Part shown: in pieces, positions 6,580-12,702 of the stretch
How positions within the stretch are numbered: position 1 is the stretch's first letter
Layout of the letters: the number at the start of each line of letters is the position of its first letter
Assembly: GCA_014858325.1 (NCBI GenBank)
Contig: RKCM01000179.1
Coordinates: 1-14,326 of the forward strand
DNA length: 14,326 nt
Direction of reading: 5' to 3'
DNA from: Oscillospiraceae bacterium
GTDB lineage: Bacteria > Bacillota > Clostridia > Oscillospirales > Ruminococcaceae
Position numbers and translations under genes: made by a program
Notes under the pieces: generated by a model
Databases searched by the model: none
Told to the model about the DNA's origin: nothing
What the model saw: only the letters and a program-made list of their open reading frames with translations

Positions 6580-7926
6580 TTACAGTGCTTTTGCCAGCGA
6601 ACCCATGGGGTCCCAGGGCTCCAGCGCAATGGGCTCGGCGTTGTAGGCGGCCAGCTGCTCCGGGGTGAGGTACTTTTTGTTGACGACCACCTGATACATA
6701 TATTCATCGAACCAGCGGTCGGTCATCAGGTAGTAGCCGTCCTTGCCCGGCTCCTTGCCCCAGCTGTTCTCCACGCGCCAGCGGTTGGGCTTGCCGTTCT
6801 CGTCCAGATTGACGCCCTGGAAGACCATGGCGTGGGTCATCAGGCTCTGGCCGTAATCCAGACGCTCGGCCTTGGTCATGGTAAAGCGGGTGTCCAGCAG
6901 GTCTTCAAGGCTGCGGATGTCGAGGTCCATGATGCCGGAGTCCCGCTCGGAGCACTTGCCCACGTCGCAGCCGAACCAGACGGGCTGGCCGTCCTGCATC
7001 TGGGCGATGGCGGCTTTCTTCAGCTCCTCGATGGGCAGGTTCAGGTAGCGCACGGGGCGGCCTTCCTTCACGTTGCCCAGATACCGCACGGTGTAGCTGC
7101 GGCCATAGGGCTTATCCGCCGTGGGGGCGTTGATGAGGCTGACGTAATCGCTGAGGTCCACGCCCACGTACTTTTCAAAGAAGCGCTTCGGGGTCAGGCC
7201 CGTTTCGCGGTGGAAGTGGTCGTCGGCGTCGCGGTACTCAAAGGCAAAGGTCTTGGGGGGCTCGCCCAGGCAGATGCAGAGCAGGCGGTACACCTCGTTC
7301 AGCATCTCGGCCTTGCGGGTGCGCAGGGCGTCGAGGGTCTGCCCTTCCCCGTGCAGCTTGCGCAGGATGCAGGCGTCCTCCCGCAGCTTTTCGGTCAGGG
7401 TCGCATCCATCTCGCGGCTGGCGGAGGAGGATTTGGACTCCGGGTAGGCCGTCTTGGGCACCACGCCGTACTTTTCGATCAGGCTGCACAGCATATCCCA
7501 CTGGCCGCCGTCGCCCACGGGCGAGGTGAGCAGGTAGGACACCAGACGGCCGCCGGTGGGCTGGTCCAGCGTTTCGAGAATGCTTTCGAGGAAGTAGTTG
7601 GATTTTTCCAGCTTATCCCAGAAGAAGAGGTATGCCTGCGAGAGCTCAAAGGTCTTGAGGTTGCATTTCTGCATCACCTGATAGCGCAGGGTGTTGAGGG
7701 CGGCGAACATCCAGCAGCGGCCGCTCTGCTTCTGGTTACAGATATCGCCCTGCTTCAAGCAGATGGAGTACTCGTGCACATCGTTTTCCACGGCCCCGCG
7801 CTGGATGGCGGAGGCCAGCAGGCCGTTGTTCGTCACAGCGTTCATGGCCACGCGGTTGGCCCGCTGGGCCGCAAAGCTGGCGTCAAAGGCTTCGAGCTGT
7901 TCCAGTGAAATATTTTTGTTTTCCAT
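6580..7926 (-). CDS. pepC: Aminopeptidase C (bleomycin hydrolase family, peptidase C1B)
   Basis: The product is 448 residues, the usual length of PepC. It is a cytoplasmic papain-fold cysteine aminopeptidase; family members form a hexameric barrel with the C terminus reaching into the active site. Seen: oxyanion Gln65 and nucleophile Cys71 in QKQSGRCWMF, His365 in THAMVFQGV and Asn387 in VENSWGKEPG, a complete set. It probably trims amino acids from peptides for nutrition or turnover. Start choice: the ATG at 7924-7926 follows AAAGGG at about 10 bases and gives the family-typical N terminus. The frame stays open through the whole palindromic element upstream (to 8106), but those extra 60 residues are element-derived and not part of the protein. 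An ATG 9 bases earlier (MYP) lies too close to the ribosome binding site. No clear promoter was found directly upstream, so transcription may come through from the HD gene. It ends at the shared terminator. Confidence 0.95.
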   Translation of the reverse strand: MENKNISLEQLEAFDASFAAQRANRVAMNAVTNNGLLASAIQRGAVENDVHEYSICLKQGDICNQKQSGRCWMFAALNTLRYQVMQKCNLKTFELSQAYLFFWDKLEKSNYFLESILETLDQPTGGRLVSYLLTSPVGDGGQWDMLCSLIEKYGVVPKTAYPESKSSSASREMDATLTEKLREDACILRKLHGEGQTLDALRTRKAEMLNEVYRLLCICLGEPPKTFAFEYRDADDHFHRETGLTPKRFFEKYVGVDLSDYVSLINAPTADKPYGRSYTVRYLGNVKEGRPVRYLNLPIEELKKAAIAQMQDGQPVWFGCDVGKCSERDSGIMDLDIRSLEDLLDTRFTMTKAERLDYGQSLMTHAMVFQGVNLDENGKPNRWRVENSWGKEPGKDGYYLMTDRWFDEYMYQVVVNKKYLTPEQLAAYNAEPIALEPWDPMGSLAKAL

Positions 7927-7953
7927 GGGGTACATCCCTTTCTTTTTACAATC

Positions 7954-8130
7954 AACCCTCTCAGTCTCGCATACGCTCGACATTGCCCCTTTCTGTCGCT
8001 TACGCGACATCTTCCCCCGGCCGGGGGAAGTCTGTCCGCTCAGGGGGAGCTCATGCAGCGCCTTGGTGAGAGGCAGCATGACCTCGCCCTTTGGGAGAGG
8101 TGGCATCGCGCAGCGATGACGGAGAGGGTT
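7954..8130. repeat. Palindromic MITE-like element, copy 2 (opposite orientation)
   Basis: The element is bounded by a perfect 9-base inverted repeat, AACCCTCTC (7954-7962) and GAGAGGGTT (8122-8130). Read on the minus strand it shares with copy 1 the opening CCCTCTCCGTC, the second hairpin CACCTCTCCCAAAGGG, a GCTCCCCCT block and the closing GACTGAGAGGG. Internal structures are hairpins CATCGC/GCGATG (8104-8118), CCTCGCCC/GGGAGAGG with one mismatch (8082-8100), TGTCGC/GCGACA (7994-8009), TCATGC/GCATGA (8051-8081) and a perfect 20-base palindrome (8011-8030). It is about 50 bases longer than copy 1. It fills the gap between the HD-domain gene and pepC, ending 27 bases before the pepC start. Confidence 0.78.
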
Positions 8131-8142
8131 CGTTCCAAAACC

Positions 8143-8658
8143 TCACCACTCGCTGTCTTCCGCATCCGCATCTGCCACTTTGGTGCGCTGGAACATGCTT
8201 TCCAGCACGGCGCAATACTTGTCTGCAAAGCAGACGATGATGGCCTCGCGGCAGGTGGGCAGATGGCGGAACGTCAGCGGCCACATGTGGCTCTGGATGA
8301 TGTTCTGTTCTTTTTTCGTGATCTGGAAGTAGGTGCGGGCGTTGAGGCAGGCCGACCCCGGGTGGGAGAAGCCGTGCATCTCAAACAGCCGCCGCAGCCC
8401 CCGGTAGCTCTTGCGCTTGTGCCAGTCGTAGAGGTAAAAATCGTGCAGGAAGGCCCCCACGGCCAGCGCCGTCTCGTCCGCCCCCAGATGGAAGCGGTGG
8501 TTGAGCCAGACGCTGACCAGTGTGACATTTTTGCAGTGCTGATAGGTGGTCACGTCGCCATGCTGGATGAACTCCCGCATCCGCTGCACCTCGGGGTGGC
8601 GGTCGTACTGTTCCAGGATGGCGGCCAGCTGCGCACGCTCTGGTTCGGAAAGCTGCAT
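8143..8658 (-). CDS. HD-domain phosphohydrolase
   Basis: The product is 171 residues, a single HD domain. Metal ligands are visible as His41 (TYQHCKNV), His72-Asp73 (FLHDFYLYDWH) and Asp146 (CFADKY); His100 (FSHPG) and His124 (QSHMWPLT) are further conserved-looking histidines. This arrangement is typical of a clostridial family of small HD proteins annotated only as HD-domain or hydrolase; the superfamily hydrolyses phosphoester bonds of nucleotides or related compounds with one or two metal ions. The substrate is unknown. Start choice: the ATG at 8656-8658 has GGGAG about 8 bases upstream; a GTG three codons earlier has only a cramped site. The gene begins 13 bases after the stop of the preceding small gene, so the two are co-transcribed. 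The C terminus is acidic (DADAEDSEW). Confidence 0.85.
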   Translation of the reverse strand: MQLSEPERAQLAAILEQYDRHPEVQRMREFIQHGDVTTYQHCKNVTLVSVWLNHRFHLGADETALAVGAFLHDFYLYDWHKRKSYRGLRRLFEMHGFSHPGSACLNARTYFQITKKEQNIIQSHMWPLTFRHLPTCREAIIVCFADKYCAVLESMFQRTKVADADAEDSEW

Positions 8659-8671
8659 CGTCCTCACTCCC

Positions 8672-9097
8672 TCAACTCCTCAATTGCACCGGGTTGCTGC
8701 TGCCAAAGTTTTCGGCGGTGGTGGGGTTCTCGCGCACAAGGCTCATATCCACCAGATACTGCTTGCTGCCGTCGTTCATGGCGTCCAGCTCGGCAAGCTT
8801 GGCCTTGGCGGCTGCCGTGTCGGGATACCACTGGATGAGGAAGAAGTTCTCCTCCTCCACGCCGTAATACAGCCACTGGCCGTCGGCACGGAGCAGATCA
8901 TCCAGATGGTCCACTTCTTCGCCGTCGGGCAGGCCCAGCCCCTCCTCGGCGTAGATGTTTTCGGGCTCCACCTGCAGCACCTCAATGACATCGATGGAGC
9001 TTTGCAGATACTCGTCCTGGGAGATGCTTTTATCGGAGAGCTCCCACCCGGTCAGGAATGCCTGCATCATCAGGTCTTTGACTGTGATCTTTTCCAT
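8672..9097 (-). CDS. Small acidic protein of unknown function
   Basis: The product is 141 residues and I do not recognise the family. It is acidic (IYAEEGLGLPDGEEVDHLDD, about 48-67), with no signal peptide, membrane segment or Cys cluster. The middle part, GQWLYYGVEEENFFLIQWYPD (about 73-93), is rich in aromatics and beta-prone. The ATG at 9095-9097 follows GAGGGAAG at about 7 bases; the upstream frame extension of 36 codons runs through the promoter and is not real. It is the first gene of an operon with the HD-domain phosphohydrolase (13-base gap), under the promoter at 9131-9159, which suggests a shared role. Being coding is well supported by start signals and operon fit. Confidence 0.78.
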   Translation of the reverse strand: MEKITVKDLMMQAFLTGWELSDKSISQDEYLQSSIDVIEVLQVEPENIYAEEGLGLPDGEEVDHLDDLLRADGQWLYYGVEEENFFLIQWYPDTAAAKAKLAELDAMNDGSKQYLVDMSLVRENPTTAENFGSSNPVQLRS

Positions 9098-9130
9098 GTT
9101 TCTTCCCTCTTTTGTTTGTTCCCGCTGACC

Positions 9131-9159
9131 AGTATACGGCATCCGCCGTGACAAATCAA
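9131..9159 (-). promoter_or_regulatory. Promoter of the small-protein/HD-phosphohydrolase operon
   Basis: On the minus strand a -35 box TTGATT (9154-9159) and a -10 box TATACT (9131-9136) are separated by 17 bases. It lies between the stop of the upstream hydrolase (9190) and the small-protein gene. No intrinsic terminator of the hydrolase is visible in this gap, so read-through is possible. Confidence 0.72.
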
Positions 9160-9189
9160 CGGTTTCTTTGTGAATTTTTTGTAGCAGCG

Positions 9190-9969
9190 TTAAAACAAGT
9201 CCCACTCAAACGTCTGGCCGAGCCATTCCACCGCCAGCTCCACCCAGTGGCGGCGGTGCCGGTCGGCGGCATCCACCTCGGCGGTGCAAATGCTGGTGCC
9301 GTGGCAGCCCTTCTCAAAGAAATGGGCTTCGCAGGGCACGCCTGCTTTGTGCAGGGCCGAAAGCAGCAGCAGGCTGTTTTCCACCGGGACACTGCCATCC
9401 TCCATGGTGTGCCATAAAAAAACAGGCGGCGCAGACGGGGTGATCTTGTCTTCCAGCGTAAAGGCTGCGTGGGCGGCGGGGTCGCTGCTTCCCGTCAGCT
9501 GGCAGAAGCTGCCCCGGTGGGCATACTCCCCTGCCGTGACGACGGGATAGGCCAGCACCAGCGCATTGGGGCGGTTCATCGCTCCGCCCTCGGGCAGGGA
9601 CAGCACGGCGCCGGAAAGGGCCAGGTGTCCGCCCGCCGAAAAGCCGCAGACTGCGATCTTCTCCGGCAGGAAGCCCCATTCTTCCGCATGGGCCCGCACA
9701 AGGCCCAGCGCTTCGCTGAGCTGGCGGAGAGGCTGGCAGTTCCGGGCTTGCTCCCCTACGCTGTAGGTCAGGACGGCGGTGTGATACCCTGCCGCTGCAA
9801 ACTGCAGCGCCACAGGGTCGCCCTCCCGGGGGCTGACGTGTTCGTATCCCCCGCCGGGCACCACGATCACCATGGGACGGCGCAAAGCGTTCGGCATCCG
9901 GGCCGAAGCTTCGCGCAGATACACGTCCAGCGTTCCGCCGCCGCAAAGAGGCAGTTGTTCCACACGCAT
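9190..9969 (-). CDS. Cytoplasmic alpha/beta hydrolase, acetylesterase-like
   Basis: The product is 259 residues with no signal peptide. It is an alpha/beta hydrolase with oxyanion-loop motif VVPGGGYEHVS (36-46), nucleophile elbow GFSAGGHLA (Ser111), acid Asp191 in HTMEDGSVP and His223 in GCHGTS. The PGGGY and GFSAGGHLA combination is typical of the esterases annotated as acetyl-xylan or sugar acetylesterases in gut Firmicutes, which remove acetyl groups from imported oligosaccharides. The exact substrate is inference. Start choice: the ATG at 9967-9969 follows AAGGAG at 9 bases and lies just after a good promoter. The frame continues upstream to 10191 only because the GTGACC repeats there contain no stops. 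It is divergent from htpG and much shorter than, and not closely similar to, the two secreted hydrolases in the window. Confidence 0.88.
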   Translation of the reverse strand: MRVEQLPLCGGGTLDVYLREASARMPNALRRPMVIVVPGGGYEHVSPREGDPVALQFAAAGYHTAVLTYSVGEQARNCQPLRQLSEALGLVRAHAEEWGFLPEKIAVCGFSAGGHLALSGAVLSLPEGGAMNRPNALVLAYPVVTAGEYAHRGSFCQLTGSSDPAAHAAFTLEDKITPSAPPVFLWHTMEDGSVPVENSLLLLSALHKAGVPCEAHFFEKGCHGTSICTAEVDAADRHRRHWVELAVEWLGQTFEWDLF

Positions 9970-10015
9970 CGAGTCTCTCCTTCCCGGCCCAGCACGCAAA
10001 GGCTGTGCCTCGCTC

Positions 10016-10044
10016 ATTATACGCCTTTCCCTCATAGAAGTAAA
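10016..10044 (-). promoter_or_regulatory. Promoter of the acetylesterase-like hydrolase gene
   Basis: On the minus strand a -35-like box TTTACT (10039-10044) and a perfect -10 box TATAAT (10016-10021) are separated by 17 bases. Two GTGACC repeat units (10057-10062 and 10071-10076) begin 12 bases upstream of the -35 box, a position suited to an activator or co-regulator. Confidence 0.7.
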
Positions 10045-10184
10045 GATTCTGTGCCTGTGACCACTCCCCCGTGACCGGCTCTGTTTTTTCGCCCGAAAAA
10101 AGCCGTCCTCCCGCCCAGCGCGTTTTTGCTCGCCGGTCACACCCCTGGTCACGCTTTCGGTCACACCTTGGTTGACAGCGAAAG

Positions 10185-10207
10185 CCCGCATGAATGCTGG
10201 GTTTTTT
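10185..10207 (+). terminator. Weak terminator-like hairpin inside the repeat gap
   Basis: CCCGCA (10185-10190) pairs with TGC-T-GGG (10195-10201), with a single-base bulge and a 4-base loop, followed directly by six T residues (10202-10207). The shape is that of a weak intrinsic terminator on the plus strand, yet no plus-strand gene lies before it. It may stop antisense transcription coming from the hydrolase side, or be chance. Confidence 0.3.
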
Positions 10208-10212
10208 CTATT

Positions 10213-10240
10213 TTGTGACCATGTGACCTATTTTTATAAG
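10213..10240 (+). promoter_or_regulatory. Candidate second upstream promoter toward htpG, with repeats inside
   Basis: TTGTGA (10213-10218) and TATAAG (10235-10240) are separated by 16 bases. Two GTGACC units (10215-10220, 10223-10228) overlap the -35 box and spacer, where a bound protein would block RNA polymerase. If real, its transcript would run about 230 bases to htpG and pass through the CIRCE site. The boxes are only moderate matches. Confidence 0.3.
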
Positions 10241-10359
10241 AAAAAAGAAACAGCAAAAAGGGGGTGCCGGAATGCCGGGAAAGTTTTTTGCCCCCGGTCA
10301 CAGGTTTCGGTCACACCGGGCGCGCTGTGCAGGCAAATCTGAACTTTTTATGAAACCCC

Positions 10360-10388
10360 TTGATTTTTGGTGCGCGGCGGTGTATATT
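10360..10388 (+). promoter_or_regulatory. Sigma-A promoter of htpG
   Basis: The -35 box TTGATT (10360-10365) and -10 box TATATT (10383-10388) are separated by exactly 17 bases. The CIRCE operator overlaps the last two bases of the -10 box and covers the expected start site. The leader is about 80 bases. Confidence 0.85.
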
Positions 10389-10413
10389 AGCACTCGAAAG
10401 TTATGAGTGCTAA
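10387..10413 (+). promoter_or_regulatory. CIRCE operator (HrcA binding site)
   Basis: TTAGCACTC (10387-10395), a 9-base spacer (10396-10404) and GAGTGCTAA (10405-10413) form a perfect copy of the CIRCE consensus inverted repeat. HrcA bound here represses transcription in unstressed cells, and repression is relieved on heat shock through GroEL titration. The position over the start site is the classical one. CIRCE is usual before groES-groEL and hrcA-grpE-dnaK; here it controls htpG. Confidence 0.97.
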
Positions 10414-10472
10414 GGTTCCAGAAGCAATGGCGGAGCCTCAGTGCCGAATCTATGCAAAAGAGGTTTTGTATC

Positions 10473-12401
10473 ATGGCAAAGAAAGAATTTCAGGCCGAAA
10501 GCAAAAAGCTGATGGACATGATGATCCACTCCATCTACACCAATAAGGAGATCTTCCTGCGGGAGCTCATCTCCAACGCTTCGGACGCCATCGACAAGCT
10601 TTATTATAAGAGCCTGACCGACACTTCTGTCGGCATGAACAAGAGCGATGTCCGCATCCTCATCACCCGCGATAAGGAGAACCGCCTGCTGACCCTCTCC
10701 GATAACGGCATCGGCATGACCAAGGCCGAGCTGGAGGAGAATCTGGGCACCATCGCCCACTCCGGCTCCCTCGATTTCAAGAAGGAGAACAAGGACGAGA
10801 ACATCGACATCATCGGCCAGTTCGGCGTGGGCTTCTACTCTGCCTTCATGGTGGCCGACCAGGTCACCGTCATCTCCAAAGCCTACGGCTCCGATGAGGC
10901 CTGGAAGTGGACGTCCAGCGGGGCCGACGGCTACGAGCTGGAGCCCGCCGAGAAGGATACCGTGGGCACCGACATCATCCTCCACATCAAGCCCAGCACC
11001 GACACCGACAACTACGACAATTTCCTGGATGAGTACGGCATCGTGGCCATCGTCAAGAAGTACAGCGATTACGTCCGCTATCCCATCCAGATGGAGCGGG
11101 AGAAGAGCCGCCAGAAACCCGAACCCGACCCCAAGCCCGAGGACTACAAGCCCGAGTGGGAGACCTACACCGAGCTGGAAACTTTGAACAGCATGGTTCC
11201 CATCTGGAAAAAGCAGAAGAGCGAAGTTTCCGATGAGGAGTACAACAACTTCTATAAGGATAAATTCAACGATTACGCCGACCCGGCCCGGGTCATCGTG
11301 AGCCGCACCGAGGGCACCGCCAACTACAACGCCCTGCTCTTTGTGCCCAGCCACCACCCCTACGATTTCTACACCAAAGACTACGAGAAGGGCCTGGCCC
11401 TGTACGCTTCCGGCGTGCTCATCATGGAAAAATGCGCCGACCTGCTGCCCGATTACTTCAGCTTTATTAAGGGCATCGTGGACAGCCAGGACCTCTCCCT
11501 GAACATCAGCCGTGAGATGCTGCAGCAGGACAACCAGCTCAAGCTCATCCACAACGCGCTGGAAAAGAAGATCAAGAACGAGCTCCACGCCATGCTGGCC
11601 AACGACCGCGAGAAGTACGAGAGCTTCTGGAAGGAGTTTGGCCGCCAGATCAAGTTTGGCGCTTACTCCGATTACGGGATGCACGCTGAGCTGCTGCGGG
11701 ACCTGCTGCTGTTCTGGTCCGCCAAGGAGAACAAGATGGTCACCCTGCAGGAGTACATCGACAAGATGCCCGCCGAGCAGAAGTTCATCTACTACGCCGC
11801 CGGTGACTCCACCGACCGTCTGGCAAAGCTCCCCGCCGCCGAGCTGGTGCTGGAAAAGGGCTACGACGTGCTGCTGCTGACCGAGGACGTGGACGAGTTC
11901 TGCCTGCAGGTGCTGCGCAGCTATCCCCGCAAGGACGCCGAGGGCAAGGACGGCACCGTGGAGTTCAAGAACGTCAACAGCGGCGACCTGGGCCTTGAGA
12001 CCGACGAGGAGAAGAAGGCCGCCGAGGACGCCACGGCAGAGAACAAGCCCCTGTTCGACGCCATGAAGGACGCGCTGGACGGCAAGGTGAAGGAAGTCAA
12101 GGTCTCCACCCGCCTGAAGGATCACCCCGTCTGCCTGAGCGCCGACGGCCCGCTCTCCATCGAGATGGAAAAGGTCCTCTCCAAGCAGCCCGGCAGCGAG
12201 GGCGTCAAGAGCGACAAGGTGTTGGAGCTCAACGTCAACCACCCCGTCTTTGCCGTGCTGAAAGCTGCCCAGGAGGCAGGCGACACCGACAAGGTGAAGA
12301 AATACAGCGCCCTGCTCTACGCACAGGCCCAGCTCATTGAGGGCCTGCCTGTGGACGACCCCTCCGCTTACGCCGAGGCCGTCTGCAGCCTGATGAAGTA
12401 A
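10473..12401 (+). CDS. htpG: Hsp90-family molecular chaperone HtpG
   Basis: The product is 642 residues, full length for bacterial Hsp90. It is a cytoplasmic ATP-dependent chaperone dimer that remodels client proteins, often with DnaK. The N-terminal GHKL ATPase domain shows ELISNASDAIDK (Glu31 the catalytic base, Asn35 the Mg ligand), SDNGIGM (Asp77 contacts adenine), GQFGVGF (115-121, lid hinge) and GTDIIL (Thr166). The middle domain carries LSLNISREMLQQD with the gamma-phosphate-contacting Arg347. The C-terminal dimerisation domain is complete and lacks a eukaryotic MEEVD tail. Start choice: MAKKEFQAES is the family-typical N terminus, with AGAGG about 10 bases upstream; in-frame starts further up (ATG 10452, GTG 10407) would add residues the family lacks, and the GTG lies inside the operator. 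The gene is transcribed alone, from a CIRCE-controlled promoter to the terminator at 12472. Confidence 0.97.
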   Translation: MAKKEFQAESKKLMDMMIHSIYTNKEIFLRELISNASDAIDKLYYKSLTDTSVGMNKSDVRILITRDKENRLLTLSDNGIGMTKAELEENLGTIAHSGSLDFKKENKDENIDIIGQFGVGFYSAFMVADQVTVISKAYGSDEAWKWTSSGADGYELEPAEKDTVGTDIILHIKPSTDTDNYDNFLDEYGIVAIVKKYSDYVRYPIQMEREKSRQKPEPDPKPEDYKPEWETYTELETLNSMVPIWKKQKSEVSDEEYNNFYKDKFNDYADPARVIVSRTEGTANYNALLFVPSHHPYDFYTKDYEKGLALYASGVLIMEKCADLLPDYFSFIKGIVDSQDLSLNISREMLQQDNQLKLIHNALEKKIKNELHAMLANDREKYESFWKEFGRQIKFGAYSDYGMHAELLRDLLLFWSAKENKMVTLQEYIDKMPAEQKFIYYAAGDSTDRLAKLPAAELVLEKGYDVLLLTEDVDEFCLQVLRSYPRKDAEGKDGTVEFKNVNSGDLGLETDEEKKAAEDATAENKPLFDAMKDALDGKVKEVKVSTRLKDHPVCLSADGPLSIEMEKVLSKQPGSEGVKSDKVLELNVNHPVFAVLKAAQEAGDTDKVKKYSALLYAQAQLIEGLPVDDPSAYAEAVCSLMK

Positions 12402-12471
12402 CCTTTTCCCTGCTCTTTTCTGTGTTTTACTCCCCTCTTACTCCCTATAAATGATCTTCCCGGCACAAAGG

Positions 12472-12516
12472 GCCGCGCTCTGTTTCTGGCACAGCAGAGC
12501 GCGGCTCTTTTCGTTT
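12472..12516 (+). terminator. Intrinsic terminator of htpG
   Basis: GCCGCGCTCTG (12472-12482) and CAGAGCGCGGC (12495-12505) make a perfect 11-base GC-rich stem with a 12-base loop, followed by the T-rich tail TCTTTTCGTTTT. It lies 70 bases past the htpG stop. The stretch before it (12402-12471) is pyrimidine-rich and shows nothing else I can support. Confidence 0.9.
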
Positions 12517-12615
12517 TGTCGGCGGCTTTGCCCCAAACGCGATAAATCCAGAAATCTGCACAAAAAATCGGTTGGATTTTCGGGCAAGATTTCATCGGGA
12601 TGCAACAATAACACA

Positions 12616-12644
12616 TGGTCTTTTCCCTGCAGATTCTTTATGAT
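12616..12644 (+). promoter_or_regulatory. Candidate promoter of galK-galT
   Basis: A good -10 box TATGAT (12639-12644) is paired with only a poor -35 region (TGGTCT, 12616-12621) at 17-base spacing, and starts 59 bases before the galK ATG. A weak -35 box would fit activator dependence, as expected for a sugar-induced operon. No clear catabolite-repression (cre) site was found. The stretch 12517-12615 holds only interleaved inverted repeats. Confidence 0.4.
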
Positions 12645-12702
12645 AAGGGTAGAGTTCCGTTTGCCAAAAACGCACCATGATTTCAGAGGAGGAACACAAC
12701 GT

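Larger units (their letters stand above)
10057..10314. repeat. Cluster of nine GGTCAC/GTGACC repeats between divergent genes
   Basis: Nine exact copies of a 6-base motif (7-base consensus GGTCACA, with the A in seven) lie in 258 bases. Plus orientation (GGTCAC) starts at 10135, 10147, 10159, 10296 and 10309; minus orientation (GTGACC) starts at 10057, 10071, 10215 and 10223. The copies at 10135, 10147 and 10159 are exactly 12 bases apart (GGTCAC-N6-GGTCAC-N6-GGTCAC), and GTTGAC at 10171 may be a decayed fourth unit. The pairs at the ends are spaced 14, 8 and 13 bases. The cluster lies entirely in the gap between the acetylesterase-like gene and the htpG promoter. It resembles an array of binding sites (operator or iteron-like). 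No replication gene is nearby, and the binding protein is unknown. Confidence 0.75.

Noticed and set aside
8011..8030. 20-base perfect palindrome as an independent regulatory operator
   Set aside because: It lies wholly inside palindromic element copy 2 and is better explained as one of its hairpins.
10084..10101. TTTTTTCG-CC-CGAAAAAA hairpin as a terminator
   Set aside because: The stem is almost all A-T with no GC-rich base and only a 2-base loop, and no gene end is nearby; it may be incidental to the repeat region.
9970..10191. N-terminal extension of the acetylesterase-like hydrolase through the GTGACC repeats
   Set aside because: The extension crosses the promoter at 10016-10044 and is only open because the repeats lack stops; a good start with AAGGAG exists at 9969.
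10057..10314. CRISPR array
   Set aside because: The repeat unit is only 6-7 bases, occurs in both orientations with irregular short spacing, and no cas gene is present.
10407..10472. Earlier starts of htpG (GTG at 10407, ATG at 10452)
   Set aside because: The GTG lies inside the CIRCE operator and neither start has the family-typical N terminus; the ATG at 10473 does, with a ribosome binding site.
10410..12242. Very long open frame (610 codons) antisense to htpG
   Set aside because: It mirrors the codon bias of a GC-rich gene; the translation is a low-complexity Val/Leu/Gly/Asp sequence with no domain, and htpG is certain on the plus strand.
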